A DNA stretch of 64,000 bases, taken from Phorcus lineatus (Eukaryota > Mollusca > Gastropoda > Trochida > Trochidae). Where the stretch lies: contig OV121090.1 of NCBI GenBank assembly GCA_921293015.1, positions 16,771,304 through 16,835,303 on the forward strand, in the 5' to 3' direction. The notes beneath the pieces were generated by a model. The model did no database searches and was not told where the DNA came from. It saw only the letters and a program-made list of their open reading frames with translations. Of this stretch, positions 1-12,000 are shown one piece after another (positions within the stretch are counted from its first letter, which is position 1; each line of letters opens with the position of its first letter). Made by a program: the position numbers and the translations under genes.

Positions 1-116
1 AATCCAGAGCCAAAGCGAAATCGTCAAACTTCTTTCTCTCCTCATCTGTGAGAAAGTTTTCCTCCTCCATGATGTGTCTAATGACAGATCTACGAGTTAT
101 CGGGATATACCGCTCT
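1..116 (-). CDS. TMEM143: TMEM143-like exon 3 (cut by window edge)
   Basis: The acceptor TTTTCCAG precedes 116. The frame is open to the edge of the window and holds the ERYIP...DEERKKF block that identifies the family. Confidence 0.68.
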
Positions 117-2792
117 CTGGAAAACAATGAATGTTTTTTAAAATCATACTAGAAGTAAAGTATGTTAACGATACTAAAATCAAATATACTTATAAATAAC
201 AGAATGTATATCCCCTGCATATTTTAAAGACATACTGTATTTAGAATTCTCTTCCCGATTAAAAGGCCTTGTCAAAACTTATCAATCTTATTGAATGTGT
301 TGGTGAATGTCTAGAGCACTGATCATACACAAGACAATCCAGGTACAGTTATAGAGCATGTTGAGCTAGAGAAGCAATCAACAGTCGCCATCACGCTAGG
401 GAAACTTAAGTCTTTCTTACACATTTAGGATCAAAGTTGCTGATACACTGCAGTCCCTCATTGTTTGAAGGGCAGGCTTTAGCAGTTACACACACTCATT
501 CAAAGTGTCATCTTTCCGAAGATCTCAAAACCATACAAAAACAGATGTAAAAGTTTATATCATATTGTTTTGTTACCCAGTGACTTTAGTTTATACAAGC
601 TCATCTAATAAATCTGTAAAACATGGTATTATGAATAAAGACAGCTTTGTCAAACAAACTAGATGAATCAAAAAGTTTCTTCTTCCAGGAAAGAGGAATT
701 CTGTGAGAAAATAAACACTGATATATAAAAATAAAAATAAACAAATTTGAGCCTTAAATAATGAAAATAAAATAGATAAAATCAAACCTTTATACACCAA
801 AGAAGCAAGTTGAAAAAAACATTCTTAACAGCAAACTTAAAGAAATATAATAGCAACTCTGAATTGCCAAAAAAACTTTAATACGGCTTACCGTCTATGG
901 TCAAGTTGTCTGTAAATAAAATTGTCTTTCATCTGATGTAACTTTCACTTTTTTGTATTAATGATCACCAAAAGGAAAGAGTGTTCAATTTGAATGAAAG
1001 TATCTTAATACGGAACTAATAGATACTTCTACGATATAGTTTGGAGAGAAAAAAATACTACTCAGAATCATGCTCAATAAGATTGCAAGTTTTCAATTCT
1101 TTTATCTATAAGGCTCATGCAAACTTTTCAAATGAGTCCAAAGTGCTTTATCCTTCTGGCTCCAATAACTTTTTTTGTAAATATTTGTAAATTAGATAAT
1201 CGATTTTGTGTTTTGTCTAATGAATAACTTCAAAGAAAAATCCAAGTATTTCCCATACTTGTATTGGTCATATGTGTCTTCTTCTAGGACCTCGGGTGCA
1301 GGTTGAACTTTGACCTCATCAGTCTTCTCACTGGCTACCTTTTCGGGTAGAGTCGAGAGACTCCGAACGAGCGTGTTATGCCCATTTCCTGCCTTCACCA
1401 GCAACTGGACCCGACAGAAGCACTGCTTTCTGCTGCCTCTGAACACATGCTGAAAACAAAACTTACAAACCTAGTACATCTGCAAGTTGAATGGTCATTT
1501 TGAGTTGAGTGTTAAAGAAATCTGACACATAGTGACATCATGACAATTTGTATTACTGCAGAAGAAAGGTTATAGTAGCGTCCTGAAACCTTTGAACATT
1601 GGCTGGAATTAAGGAACCTCTTAATGTGTTAATCACACTATACAATGTGCTATTTTCATGCCCAATCAGAAAATAGTCAGCAAATGAAATTAAAAATAAA
1701 ATAAACAGTTTGATAACGGACTCCCCAACTCTCATCTAGATGATAAATTTGGGGATCCAGAGATTAAAAGACACTACAGCTACATGTTTAGCAAACATAG
1801 ATGAAAGAATATTTAAGTCTTAAGAGAAGTATTTCTATATACTGAATTTGATCTTTCTGGTTAAGAAAGGTCTCCAAATTTATACTGACTCATATAGTAT
1901 GATGGCTGTGGCATACAGTTCAGTATCTCATCAAAATCTAGACTTTATAACTTGATCACTTTACTGTTGTGATGAGCTTGAACTGTTACTGATACTTAGC
2001 AGCAACAGTCAATAGTTCTTGATAAAATATAGCAGTTTTCGAAATTCAATTACAATGTTAGATTAACAGATAAATCCTTTGACACAGACAACCTTTTCCC
2101 ATGCATGGCCTATTCCTACGACAGGGCAAATGACTTGCTGAGATAGATCTTGTCGCATTTCCTGTACTTTTCTGTGCTGCTGTAACCACTCGCGATAGTC
2201 CAATGAGGAATCATATGAGAATTGCAACTTATAGTCGAAGAGGGCGCTGCACAATATACTCTTTTACTCAATATACTCGTACCATTACTCAAAAAAGTGA
2301 TGTTTGAACTTCAAGTTACTTTCAGATATTTGAAATCAGGATAGGCAATATCATAACTTGCTGAGTTTACAGATCTGAAAAGGATATCATGAGAGTAGGA
2401 ATAGGAATTAAATCAATGATTTGATATATATTGGGCTGGTACAGTGTTGCAAGTTCAATTTGCAGATAATAAGCACCCATTAACGATAAAGTGCAATACT
2501 CGCCCGATTGTCTGCTAGTTTCATAAAACATTCAATATCTAGCCAAGCGGACTGCCGCTTGTATCCCTTTAGTGCCATAGCGGTTCCTGACATTTTCAAT
2601 GTCAAAATGAGCGCAGAATAAGTTTGCGTCATTTGATGTAACACTTGAGTGATAAATGGTTGCTTTGGTTTTGAACTTCGAATGATATATATATTATAAC
2701 AGAACAAAAGTTGCCAATACTTTTCCAGGGCCTACGCGCAGAACAAACTGCCCCAGTACTCCGGCCTCTCGACGAAGCAAGGAGGCTGCCAT
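1..2792 (-). CDS. TMEM143: TMEM143-like mitochondrial membrane protein, 5' part (three exons, runs off left edge)
   Basis: Spliced model: exon 1 2721-2792 (24 codons, ATG at 2792), exon 2 1259-1449 (191 nt), exon 3 1-116 (continues outside). Phases agree: exon 1 ends on a codon boundary, exon 2 ends with two bases of a codon, and exon 3 starts with the base that completes Lys. The joined segment reads DQYK-ERYIPITRRSVIRHI, then EEENFLTDEERKKFDDFALA. This aligns by memory with the vertebrate TMEM143 block QQYRERFIPFSKEQLLRLL. The N-terminus is rich in Arg and Leu and poor in acidic residues until about residue 60, as expected for a mitochondrial presequence. The transmembrane segments lie in the missing C-terminal part. 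The molecular function of TMEM143 is not established. The gene is divergent from GINS2, with about 224 bp between start codons. The identification rests on a short conserved block, so it is good but not certain. Confidence 0.68.
117..1258 (-). other. TMEM143-like intron 2
   Basis: AT-rich intron sequence. I see no convincing exon, RNA gene or repeat family in it. Confidence 0.55.
1259..1449 (-). CDS. TMEM143: TMEM143-like exon 2
   Basis: The acceptor is TTTTCAG just before 1449 and the donor is GTATGG after 1259. It codes for the rest of the presequence and an acidic linker ending DTYDQYK. An unspliced reading would run on past the donor into intron sequence. Confidence 0.65.
1450..2720 (-). 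other. TMEM143-like intron 1
   Basis: AT-rich intron. The minus-strand open frames at 2063-2254 and 2480-2707 lack homology that I recognise and are not needed for phase continuity, so I treat them as chance. A CTCF-like string (GAAGAGGGCGCTGC) lies at about 2237-2250. Confidence 0.5.
2721..2792 (-). CDS. TMEM143: TMEM143-like exon 1
   Basis: The ATG at 2792-2790 opens MAASLLRREAGVLGQFVLRV and the exon ends before a GTATTG donor. It is too short for an ORF search. It is supported by phase agreement with exon 2 and by its promoter-proximal place next to GINS2. Confidence 0.6.
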
Positions 2793-3016
2793 TTCTTCAG
2801 AATTCACTGCGCACTATGCGGAAGCGGAAATACATATCGACCTTGACATTGTCAATATTTTGCGGGAAACTTGATAAAAGTAGCGATTCTCTACAGTATT
2901 CATGTTTAATATTTTGTATTTATGATGATTAATCTGAATTTGGTACAAATGGACGTACTTTGACCATTAAGTGTATTTTCTTAATATCAAGAAAGTAATT
3001 GTTTATCAAATAGAAG
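2793..3016. promoter_or_regulatory. Bidirectional promoter TMEM143-like / GINS2
   Basis: These 224 bp separate two divergent start codons. GCGGAAGCGGAAA at 2818-2830 holds two GGAA cores, the ETS-family motif typical of TATA-less housekeeping promoters. GCGGGAAA at 2862-2869 is the reverse complement of the E2F consensus TTTCCCGC, which suits a replication gene such as GINS2. No TATA box is evident. Exact transcription starts cannot be read from sequence. Confidence 0.6.
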
Positions 3017-3106
3017 ATGGATCCCTCCGAAGTGGAGTTTTTGGCAGAGAATGAAATGGTGAAGATAGTTCCTAATTTTGCCCAGGATAAGATCTACCTA
3101 ATTAGC
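3017..3106 (+). CDS. GINS2: GINS2 exon 1
   Basis: 30 codons from the ATG to the donor GTAAGT. The exon ends on a codon boundary at IYLIS. Confidence 0.96.
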
Positions 3107-4651
3107 GTAAGTCACCTCGAGCCTTTGACTAATGATTTATAGTGTGTCAAATATATTAAAACAAACAGTAAAAATCAATACTTTGCTTTCTCTTCATGAT
3201 TATGTTTTGTAGTCAGCTGAATGGTTTCAAAGCAGTATCTTTCTTTTTCAGGGAGACATTGGTCCCTTTAGTCCAAGTTTGCCAGTTCAAGTTCCATTAT
3301 GGATGGCTGTAAATTTGAAACATCGACAGAAATGCAGAGTTGTACCCCCTGAATGGATGGACACAGGTACGAAGTAGTCCTCAAGTCCTATATATGTTGT
3401 TTTCAAAGTTGACATATAATAATGAAATGTGAATGTTTAGAACAGCTGAGGTATAATGACACTTCAAACTAGCATCTTTGCCAAAGTACCTCTCATAGGG
3501 AACATTAAACACATTGACAAGTTTGATAGTGTAGTTTTTACCTGGATAAAAATTTATGGCTTATTTTTAGAATCCTAAATATCTGACCCATAAAAATTGA
3601 CTGAGAAATAACAAAAAACAATTATTTTAATGAATATTGAGTCTAGTCCTTGGGTAAATTTTTACCCAAAATGTCAAAGAAGGTTTACCCACTTTGGCAG
3701 TATTTGAACTTCCTTTTTCAAAAATCATTTTATTTGACCCAGAAAAATTGGAAGAAAAGAAGCAAGAAGAAATTGATTCAAAGTTTTTCACAGAGATGCC
3801 ATCCAAGTTCTACATGGAAGTCACTCAACTCTTACTTCAATGGTGGGTAGCAATAAGACGAATTCATCACTTTTGAATGAAAGTTCTGCAACAGTCTTAA
3901 CAAATTGTACCTTTTTGGCTTAGGTTGAGTCCTTTTAGTACATAATCCTATTTTATGATGTATAATGTTTGATAACAAATTAATCCATACCTGAGAGAAA
4001 ACTCTTTTAATGAGTCTGATTGAATTAAACATTTCTAGTGCTACAGATGATATCCCTAAAGCAGACGAAGTGCGAACTTTACTGAAGGATATCTGGGATC
4101 TACGGATTGCCAAGTTACGCAGCAGTATTGACGTCTTCGTGAAAAGTGATGCCACACATGCCAAAGTATGTAACAACATATTTGATAAATAAGTAAATGA
4201 ATCTTGTTGATGTCAATGGATGTATTGATTACTATTTATTGACAATTCATCATGTGTTGATAACAATTTTAAGACAATTCATCATCTCAGCGTCTTTGGC
4301 TCCAGTTCTAGGTTTAAAATCTCTCTCATGTCATACCATAAGATTCTCAGAGTCAAATTTAAAATCCCATTTAAAATCATAACATTCTTATTGCTGCTTA
4401 ACTTTAATATCAGACAAGTAAGCCTTGAGAGAAGGTTATTATTTTGATGTTTTGTCGCCGCTAATGGCTGAAATATTGCCCAAGCGGCGTTAAACAATAA
4501 CTCACTCACTTGATGTTTTGCTTTACAGTTGAACTATTTGACACTGATGGAGATAAACGCAAGTCGTCCATTCCTCACTAGGGCTCTGGATAACATTCAC
4601 ATTCTGCGCTCGAACCTCACCGGAGGGGTTATCAGACCCACTCAGGAATAA
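3017..4651 (+). CDS. GINS2: DNA replication complex GINS protein PSF2 (five exons, complete)
   Basis: GINS2 is one of four subunits of the GINS tetramer. GINS joins MCM2-7 and CDC45 to form the CMG helicase at nuclear replication forks. Exons: 3017-3106, 3252-3366, 3743-3842, 4039-4165, 4529-4651. The total is 555 nt, or 184 residues plus TAA; the human protein has 185. Every junction keeps phase. Diagnostic blocks are [20 protein letters not shown] at the start, then [52 protein letters not shown] and LTLMEIN near the C-terminus. All match the Psf2 fold, with its N-terminal B domain followed by the helical A domain. The C-terminal tail RPTQE is short, as in other animals. The E2F-like site upstream suggests S-phase control. 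Confidence 0.97.
3252..3366 (+). CDS. GINS2: GINS2 exon 2
   Basis: Acceptor TTTTTCAG, donor GTACGA. It holds GDIGPF and the VPPEWMD block and ends one base into a codon. Confidence 0.96.
3743..3842 (+). CDS. GINS2: GINS2 exon 3
   Basis: Acceptor TTTGACCCAG, donor GTGGGT. It codes for [10 protein letters not shown] and then [12 protein letters not shown], and ends two bases into a Cys codon that exon 4 completes. Confidence 0.94.
4039..4165 (+). CDS. GINS2: GINS2 exon 4
   Basis: Acceptor TTTCTAG, donor GTATGT. It codes for the conserved [16 protein letters not shown] helix and ends on a codon boundary at THAK. Confidence 0.96.
4452..4510 (-). mobile_element. SINE 3' tail fragment in GINS2 intron 4
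   Basis: Read on the minus strand, this is the molluscan-type tail: CTCAC-like units, GTTTAACGCCGCTTGGGCAATATTTCAGCC, and a GCGGCG core. It matches the tail of the fuller copy at 6246-6515. No head or tRNA part is present. Confidence 0.6.
4529..4651 (+). CDS. GINS2: GINS2 exon 5
   Basis: Acceptor TTGCTTTACAG. 40 codons from [10 protein letters not shown] to RPTQE, then TAA at 4649-4651. Confidence 0.96.
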   Translation: MNYLTLMEINASRPFLTRALDNIHILRSNLTGGVIRPTQE

Positions 4652-5575
4652 GACTCGTTGTACTACACTTAGTTCAATTTGGAAATAGAAACCCTATAGA
4701 TTTTTGGTTAACAAGCATTTTAAGACTTTTCCATCTGTTATTAAATTTCAGTTTCTGTAAATTGGTCACTCATAACAGTATTCGATTATCTAATTCAGCA
4801 GACGAGTTGGTATTAGATTAACCTTTATTCTGTCATATCAATTTGAATCTTTAGATTGTGATGATCTATTTATATCACGTATAAATGTTTTTCAATTATG
4901 TTGCTAAGATGTTATTCTGTTTCTGATGTTGAACTCTATGAAACTGAACAAAATACCAACATTTTTGCATCATATGAATGTGATTATTGGATTCAGTGGA
5001 CTAGGGGATACAGTGTTAAGCTATTGAATAGTTCACGGGAACGGGCCCTTTTATAGAAGGAAGAATGTCTAAAAGCACAAGAACATCAGCTAACAAGTTT
5101 GTTGTGTTGTTAAGAAAACTGTTTTGACACTGGCAGTTCACATTAGAGCCCAAAATTGTATTTTTTGTGATGGCTTCAAGATCTTTAAATGTTATGGAAA
5201 GGATTAAAAACATATGTAATAAATTTGAGTAATATTTGCAGTAGTTATAAGGGTTTTACCTATTTATTGCTGAGTTTATGTTTCTATTATGAATTAAAGA
5301 ATAGTTGATAGAATAAGGAAAGAAAAGGAAAGCTGAGACTTAACTATCAGAATTCAATCTCATTTTTCTCCTTTGCTTTCTTGACATCAAGATGAATTAT
5401 CTCCCTTAGACCATTGGTGCCTATCCAAGCACTATGAATGTTGATCTACAAGTAAGGATTGTGACATATATATCTATTTGTTTTCAAACTTTATGATAAA
5501 ATAAGAACCATTTTAGCACTTTAGCTGATCTGTGTATGATCATCTTATCATCTGATATAGAAGACTTGAATATGA

Positions 5576-5581
5576 AATAAA
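5576..5581 (+). terminator. Candidate GINS2 polyadenylation signal
   Basis: AATAAA followed closely by a GT-rich stretch (GGTTTGTGATTTG). It would give a 3' UTR of about 950 nt. A second AATAAA at 5218-5223 has weaker downstream context. Confidence 0.4.
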
Positions 5582-6245
5582 AGGTTTGTGATTTGCATGG
5601 AATTGTCATCATAATAACATTATCTTCAGGTCAAGAAATGTCAAAACAAAATTTCATCACTCTAGTGATTTTGGTTCATTAGAAAGAGTAGAAATACCTT
5701 TTAAATATTCTTTATTAGTTGCACATGTGATTTCTTGCCACTCACCCCTATATATTCAATATGTTTTCTGGGATTCTATTTGAAATTGCTCGAGTGTTCC
5801 ATTTCACCTCTATGAAACCAGTAACAAATACATTTAAAGGCCTTTTCATAGTCCTCTGGGCTTGTAAGGGTTGAAAATTCATTGTATCAGTTGTGCAATG
5901 AACAGTTTTTTACACGCCAGGCAAGTAGTTCATCACTCACATCAATCTTTCCCCTGATGTTTGCAACAGTTTTTAGACCTCTGCGTGCATTTGAGTTTAT
6001 TATTGTATATTGAACAACCCTATCACTCTCAAATGGTGCACTACAAGCCCGTCAATGTCATTGGCAAAAGTGGCAAGGTAGAGATCTTGAAATTTTACAG
6101 TTGAATATGTAATCAAAATAGATCATGCTTACCTTTATCAGGTTCAGATAAAAATACAGTAAGCTTCAGAAATGCAGTTATTAGATGCTCAATATATCTC
6201 ACTCGTGATGTGAAGATAATGGGGTACACTTGAATTGCTTTCTGT

Positions 6246-6515
6246 CGAGGTGAGGTGAGTTGGTGTTTAACGCCGCTTTCAAGAATATTACACTTATATC
6301 GCGGCTGCTAGTATAATTGCAGGGAGAAAGCCCGCAACACCAATGTGGCTATGCATTGCGGTGAAACCTGCGAGCATTGGCTGGAACTAGCAAACCATGG
6401 GTGGTACTGCGCTGAAATTCAGTGTAGCATTGCACCTAAACCTGACTGCGTGTAGAATAGTTCTCTACTGCAGACAAAGTTGCCGAGCCCCTGGCGGGAT
6501 TCGAACCAGCTTTCT
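6246..6515 (-). mobile_element. tRNA-derived SINE (fuller copy)
   Basis: On the minus strand it starts near a B-box-like GGTTCGAATCCC. It continues through GCCAGGGGCTCGGCAAC and a body including CTAGTTCCAGCCAATGCTCG. It ends in AAGCGGCGTTAAAC followed by CTCACCTCACCTC. A close copy lies at 53098-53372, and shorter relatives are at 20829, 34285, 45615, 48783 and 61977. This layout (tRNA-like head, body, tandem CTCAC end) fits a tRNA-derived SINE. The A box is degraded. Confidence 0.7.
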
Positions 6516-8663
6516 GTTGAGAAAATGGGCCCTAAGAACTATTGCAAACGTTACAGGAAAAATTTATGTAAGTGATCCAACTGTTTGCCAGACAAGAATA
6601 ATTAGTTCAAGTGAGTTGCTTTTCAAAACTTGAGACGTCTTTAATCGAATTATCAATTGAAAACGGTTGCAATCATGCCTGTAAACCCTTAAAGCTAGAC
6701 TGCGTCCCCTATCTTGTGCATACTGGTGTCGTTATATTTTAAATATCTTTGTCCATACTACGATGTAAAGCACTCGGTAGCAAAAGCAGCAACCCACATC
6801 TTTTCAAGTTCTTTAAGCATGAGCCAACCTGCAGTCAAAAGCGCTGTTGTGGGTGGTGGCTCTCTCAACATCCCAGATTGGTGAAAATGTAAAGAGTGGA
6901 GAAAGAATGCATAGATCATGGAGGTAAAGAAAACAAAGCTTATTTCACAGAAGGATAAATTTACTGATTTTCTCAAGAAACATGATAGGAATGTTGCCTA
7001 CAGGCTACACGTCGACGGACCAACACATGAGAGACACAATGAGACAAGAATGAGAGATCACACAATAGCTAGTCTACTACACCAGTCATAAATAATCACC
7101 TTCATTTTCACCCCCTCAACAGTCTTCATAGTTAGATAGCACTTTCTTGATTTGTCGCGCAAATAATTTTCTTTTATTAAACATTTAAAATCTAGTATCA
7201 TTTCATTGTATAACTGTTGCAACAAAAGTTATTGTAACAAATAATGACTTCAGCAACGAAAATGTGGATAAAATTATCAAGATATTTTCAAGTTAATATG
7301 AGTAAAACACATTGCTTCCAACAAGGAGAAAAGTCAAGGGAATGACTAACTTCAAAGAATGTTTAAAATTATTATTCAATGAAGTAACTAGTCAATCACA
7401 ATAAATTACTTAGCTCTTGTTAGCAATTTTTTTTATATATTTCTCCTACATATCAAACAATTGTTCCTAATTCTGGTCAAAATATTAAAATTGAGAGTTA
7501 TCTATCCTCATAAAAATTCGGTATAATTAATAACTTAATTGCTATTCTATTCTAACATGGAAAATCTAAAACAATATTGCACCATACAAAAATACTTACA
7601 GAGAAACAATTCATAAGATGAGGTTTGATCTTGAAATGATTGCTATTTTGAAAATATATGTTGCAACAAATAATTTTTCATAGAAATTGTAATATTGCTT
7701 GGCTTTCTAATACTGCTCATCAATCCTCAATACATTGCAACGTTTTCCTGATACAAACTTTTTTATTTAGTTATCTAAGATCTGATAAGTCTCGCATAAG
7801 AAACACGCTAATATGCAAAAATTGAGCCAAAAATGAGATGAATAACATTAAAACAACTATTGAAATATTGCGAAAAGTATTTGTGGTTAATGTGTTGCTA
7901 AATATATAGACTGTTTTTTACAATTTCATTATTTAAACACATTAACTATGACTTTCAATTGGTTTATAAATCCAATAAGCAACCAACATTCTAATAAATT
8001 TGAAGCATGATCACCTATTTAACATTATCAATAACATTATTATTATGGAAAACCAAGATCAGTTGGTGATAACCGTACACATAGAACTGTCAGCAAGTCA
8101 ACATTTCTTACAATTTCGCATTGTCACAAATACATAATATCAAAGGTTTTTATAGGAAATCTTAATTTTCAGCATGATATGACAAGGCGTAAACACAATG
8201 ATGAACAATATTAACCTGGTGCCATATTTCACAAACATTAAGGCAAAGATACATCTGTGCAACCAATCGCTGTAAAGGGAGATAACTCCAATATGCACGG
8301 AGACAGCTCAACTATCACATCACGCCGTAAGGCCGCAGAGAATCACAGATATGTCCATGGTGTCGTTCTTCATCCCGTAATGCACCTTCCTCTGTTTGTA
8401 TTATCCAAGCTTCTTAAATGCACTTCTCTTAGAATCATTGGTACCTCAGTTAGTTGAATCACCTCCTTCTGTATACTGTCTTTTTGCAAGTAAATGCATT
8501 TCCAAAATAATTTAACCTCCTTAGTACTGCATTATACTTAGTGTATTTTTTCATTCAGTCACAGGTCAAACTGATTAACACACGACCTGCGTATTAACTA
8601 AGTAACTCTGCTGGTGCATGGGCAGAATATTCCTGACCACAGGACTAAGCCATATACTGCCCG

Positions 8664-8669
8664 TTTATT
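8664..8669 (-). terminator. Candidate GSE1 polyadenylation signal
   Basis: AATAAA on the minus strand, about 290 nt past the stop codon, with TGTGGTCAGG downstream. Other AATAAA strings lie further left, such as near 7172. Confidence 0.3.
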
Positions 8670-8957
8670 GGCCGGGAGCAGGCTATAAGTTAAACAGGCT
8701 TCGGCAACAGTTCCAGCTGCGATATGTCTTACTTCACCAAGGCCACTTGCCGATTGTATCTAAACAACCAGTAACCATGACAACAAGCTTTGAGAGTGAT
8801 GAGTATTTATGCATTTGCTGCCGTCAGTGTAGAGTTCGTTTCCATGACAATGAGATTAGGTGAATGATGATGGAGACAGAAAGAGATGAACATTGCTGAA
8901 TTTGATCCCGTTAAAGTTTGAGTAGTTGAAGACACTATTGTGACGACGACAGCGCCA

Positions 8958-9053
8958 TCACCTGAGATATTTGATGCACCTTTTTATGTTGTCTATTGCA
9001 CCTTGAGATTTGCTTCGGTCTTCTTCCACTCTCTGTTTAGCATCCAGTAATGT
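8958..9053 (-). CDS. GSE1: GSE1 exon 14 (last coding exon)
   Basis: Acceptor ATGTTGCAG, then 31 codons TLLDAKQRVEEDRSKSQGAI...KRCIKYLR and a TGA at 8960-8958. It completes the coiled coil and lines up with the vertebrate AELDHLRKCL end. Confidence 0.92.
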   Translation of the reverse strand, partial: TLLDAKQRVEEDRSKSQGAIDNIKRCIKYLR

Positions 9054-12000
9054 CTGCAACATGCAAGCAACATTTGTCAACATTTGTCCTTATCCCTCAG
9101 TGACCAGGTTCTTATGTGGTATGTGGTTAAAAGGGTTTATCTTGATAAGCATTACTTATGTCATGCTTAAAGCAAGTATCCACTGGTGCATGCTCAAGGC
9201 ACAACACAAGAGAACAAAAACATTAAATGAAAATAAATACACTGCAAAGATGGCAAAATTTAAAAGCAGTCTTGAGGGATTTTTTGAAAGCATTAGGCGA
9301 TGGAGAAAGTCTTATTTCAACTAGCAAAGTGTTCAACAGCGCTGGTACTGCATGTATGAAAGATCGCTGGCCATAAATGGTGCGGTTGACCGTTGGTGGG
9401 TCAAGGAGGTGCTGGTTCTGGGATCATAAGGTTCTTGCTGGAGTATACACAGTTAAGAAAACTGGAAATGTATTCTGGAGCCTGATTATGCCGAGATTTA
9501 AAACATAAACAGAATTTTAAAGTCAATTCGAAAATTTAAGGGGATCCATTTGTGATGATAAAATAGAGAACTATGGAGAATGACAAATAAAATGATGTAT
9601 GAAACAAGATGGTTTCAGGTTGCAGGACAGCGTTACATAGTCGGAACACAATACCAATCTACGTGTATGTTACTCACCGAGACGCGATGACTGAGCCTCT
9701 CTGCTGTACGGTTGAGGTCGATATTGTCTGCCCGAAGACGTCGACTCCTCTCTGTGAGCACCTGTTTTTCTAGTCTCTGCTCTGCAACACAACACAGGAC
9801 AAGTTCAGTTACTTGGAAACGGTTATATTTGCGATTAAGATATCTGCAACATGGCCCAGTTCATTGATAGAGGTGAAATAGTGCTTAGATACATTCAAGG
9901 AGCAAGCTATCAATCACAGAGCATTAAAAAAGGCTTCATTTTACCCATTTAAGGCCATAAATTTGCTCCACTTGTATATATTACTATTGAATGAGGCAAG
10001 GTAATATGAGTATTTGGCTAGTGGACTCGCCATATAAATGTGACTATGAGAAGTGGAGAGATCTGCCACCGTTGGATCAAACGATATTACCTAAGGTGTA
10101 ATGACTTTTAACATCTGTAACACTGTAGCCAAACATAATTCATGAAAAACAGGTCTTTAGACCACAAATAAAATAAGTTTAAAACAAAAATCTCTCAATC
10201 TCAAATCAAATTCCCATGACACTTTGCTTTGAAAGCACTTCTATTGATTGAGATCAATATTTTTACCAGTCAAATTGTTTTGCTTGTTGACAAACTATAA
10301 ATTAAGCTACTACAGTTAACAAATATCTATTGATCAAAGAAAAGTTACAAAAGTCTCCCCTAAAAATCAGACCACTTTGCATATCACACTGAAGAAATAT
10401 ATGTCATAATGCATTCTTTCCATTAACCATTAAAACCTTTAAAAAAGCTATGAATTTTCAGTGATTGGTCAGTTAATGTATAATAGTTGAGAATAACATG
10501 CTTAATGTAAGAAAGATAAACTTCAAGCAGTCAAAGATCAAATGTAGAATTCTTATCATATAGATAACAGATCTCCCTGTAACATACCTTCTAAATATCT
10601 GTGGTATGAGTCTATGACTGTTTCTATTCCTGGCCATCGCATCCCGGAACTGGTCCCAGAATCCATGCTGTCAAGGTTGCCATGACGACCTATGCTGCTG
10701 GTTTCTCCTGATGCGCTGAACCGTAGCTGAGACGGAGCATTTGATTGGTCTATTGACTGTGATGAAAATGATTCCTCAGCTCTTGATCCTGACGAACCTT
10801 AAAAGAAACACGTAATTACGTGGATTATGTTCTCTTTTCAATGCAACTTCTTCAAGATGCAATTTCTTTATAGATTATGAGTCTGGAATAATCCTATTCA
10901 ACTTTTCAAATAATTATTCCACGTCTTCTTGCTCCTACTACCAGATTTACTAGCCAGGTGAATCCTCCAAGGTGTGAAGGTTTTTAGGATCTCACTTGGT
11001 TGTAATGATATTAAACACTTTCTTTCAGGATAAGATACTGATGTTTGTTTAATTGTGTATGAGATATCATGGGAAATACAATATCAATGTTCGGCTTTCA
11101 AGTAACACTGACATCTGAACTTATGTATATTCTGGCCATTTGTCTTTGCCTAAGAACGAAGTAAAACCTGTAACTTTGATGTTAGTTTACACCAAAATAC
11201 ATTATTTTGACATATCAACAGACAAGGAACCATATCAGTTGGTTATTTTCAGGTATATTTACACATTGTTTCACATACGAAATTTAACCTTTAGATCATT
11301 GGGAGTAATGTATTACCTAATCTACTAGCTATTTCTTTTTGTCGAGTGGTTTGTAGCACCGATTCGTGGAACTGTTCGGCAAACTCTCGACTCAGCTGTC
11401 GATCAGAAGAGTCTGGGAACAGGACTGCACTAGACTTGACATGGCTTGAGTTCTTCGCCTGTTTCTGGTGTCGAGCCTGAAGCTGACCCAGGGAAATCTT
11501 GACCGGCTCACATTGAGACGTTACACTCTCCATCTCGTCAAACTTTCGTTTCAAACCACAACTTGTACTTTCTGAAAGGATACAGACAGATGATTATCAG
11601 ATGATGTACAAATAAATAAAGTTACATCTTAACTGACATTCCCATTAGTTAGAATAGTGTAACAATGCAAGCACCTGACAACTCCAGCCCCCTGTGGTCG
11701 GACTGTCGTAGATGACTCTGTCCCAGCACCCCCAGTCTCCGCTCCTTCTCGCTCCGACACACCTGCCGGATCTGCTCCAGTTCTGGGGAGAAACAATTAT
11801 CAATAACTGAATGAGCATTTGTCATCAGTGGAACTCAGTATGTTTCTCATCAGTGGAACTCTGTATATGTATGACACGTTTGTATTTAACTTTTGTTTCA
11901 GCATAAAGCAAGCAGAAAGCTTTTTGATGGATTTTATTACAAAGAAGTTCTTGCAAAGGGTTTAGTGAAGCTCAGGACTTTGATGGTATAAGATGAAGTT

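Larger units (their letters stand above)
4652..8957. other. Convergent intergenic region and 3' UTRs of GINS2 and GSE1
   Basis: Holds the GINS2 3' UTR from the left and the GSE1 3' UTR from the right. It contains one SINE (6246-6515). The stretch 6900-8200 is very AT-rich. Open frames such as 8257-8457 and 8618-8863 show no homology that I recognise. Confidence 0.6.

Noticed and set aside
2063..2254. Possible extra TMEM143 exon (63 codons on minus)
   Set aside because: Exons 1 and 2 already join in phase, and the frame has no family similarity that I recognise.
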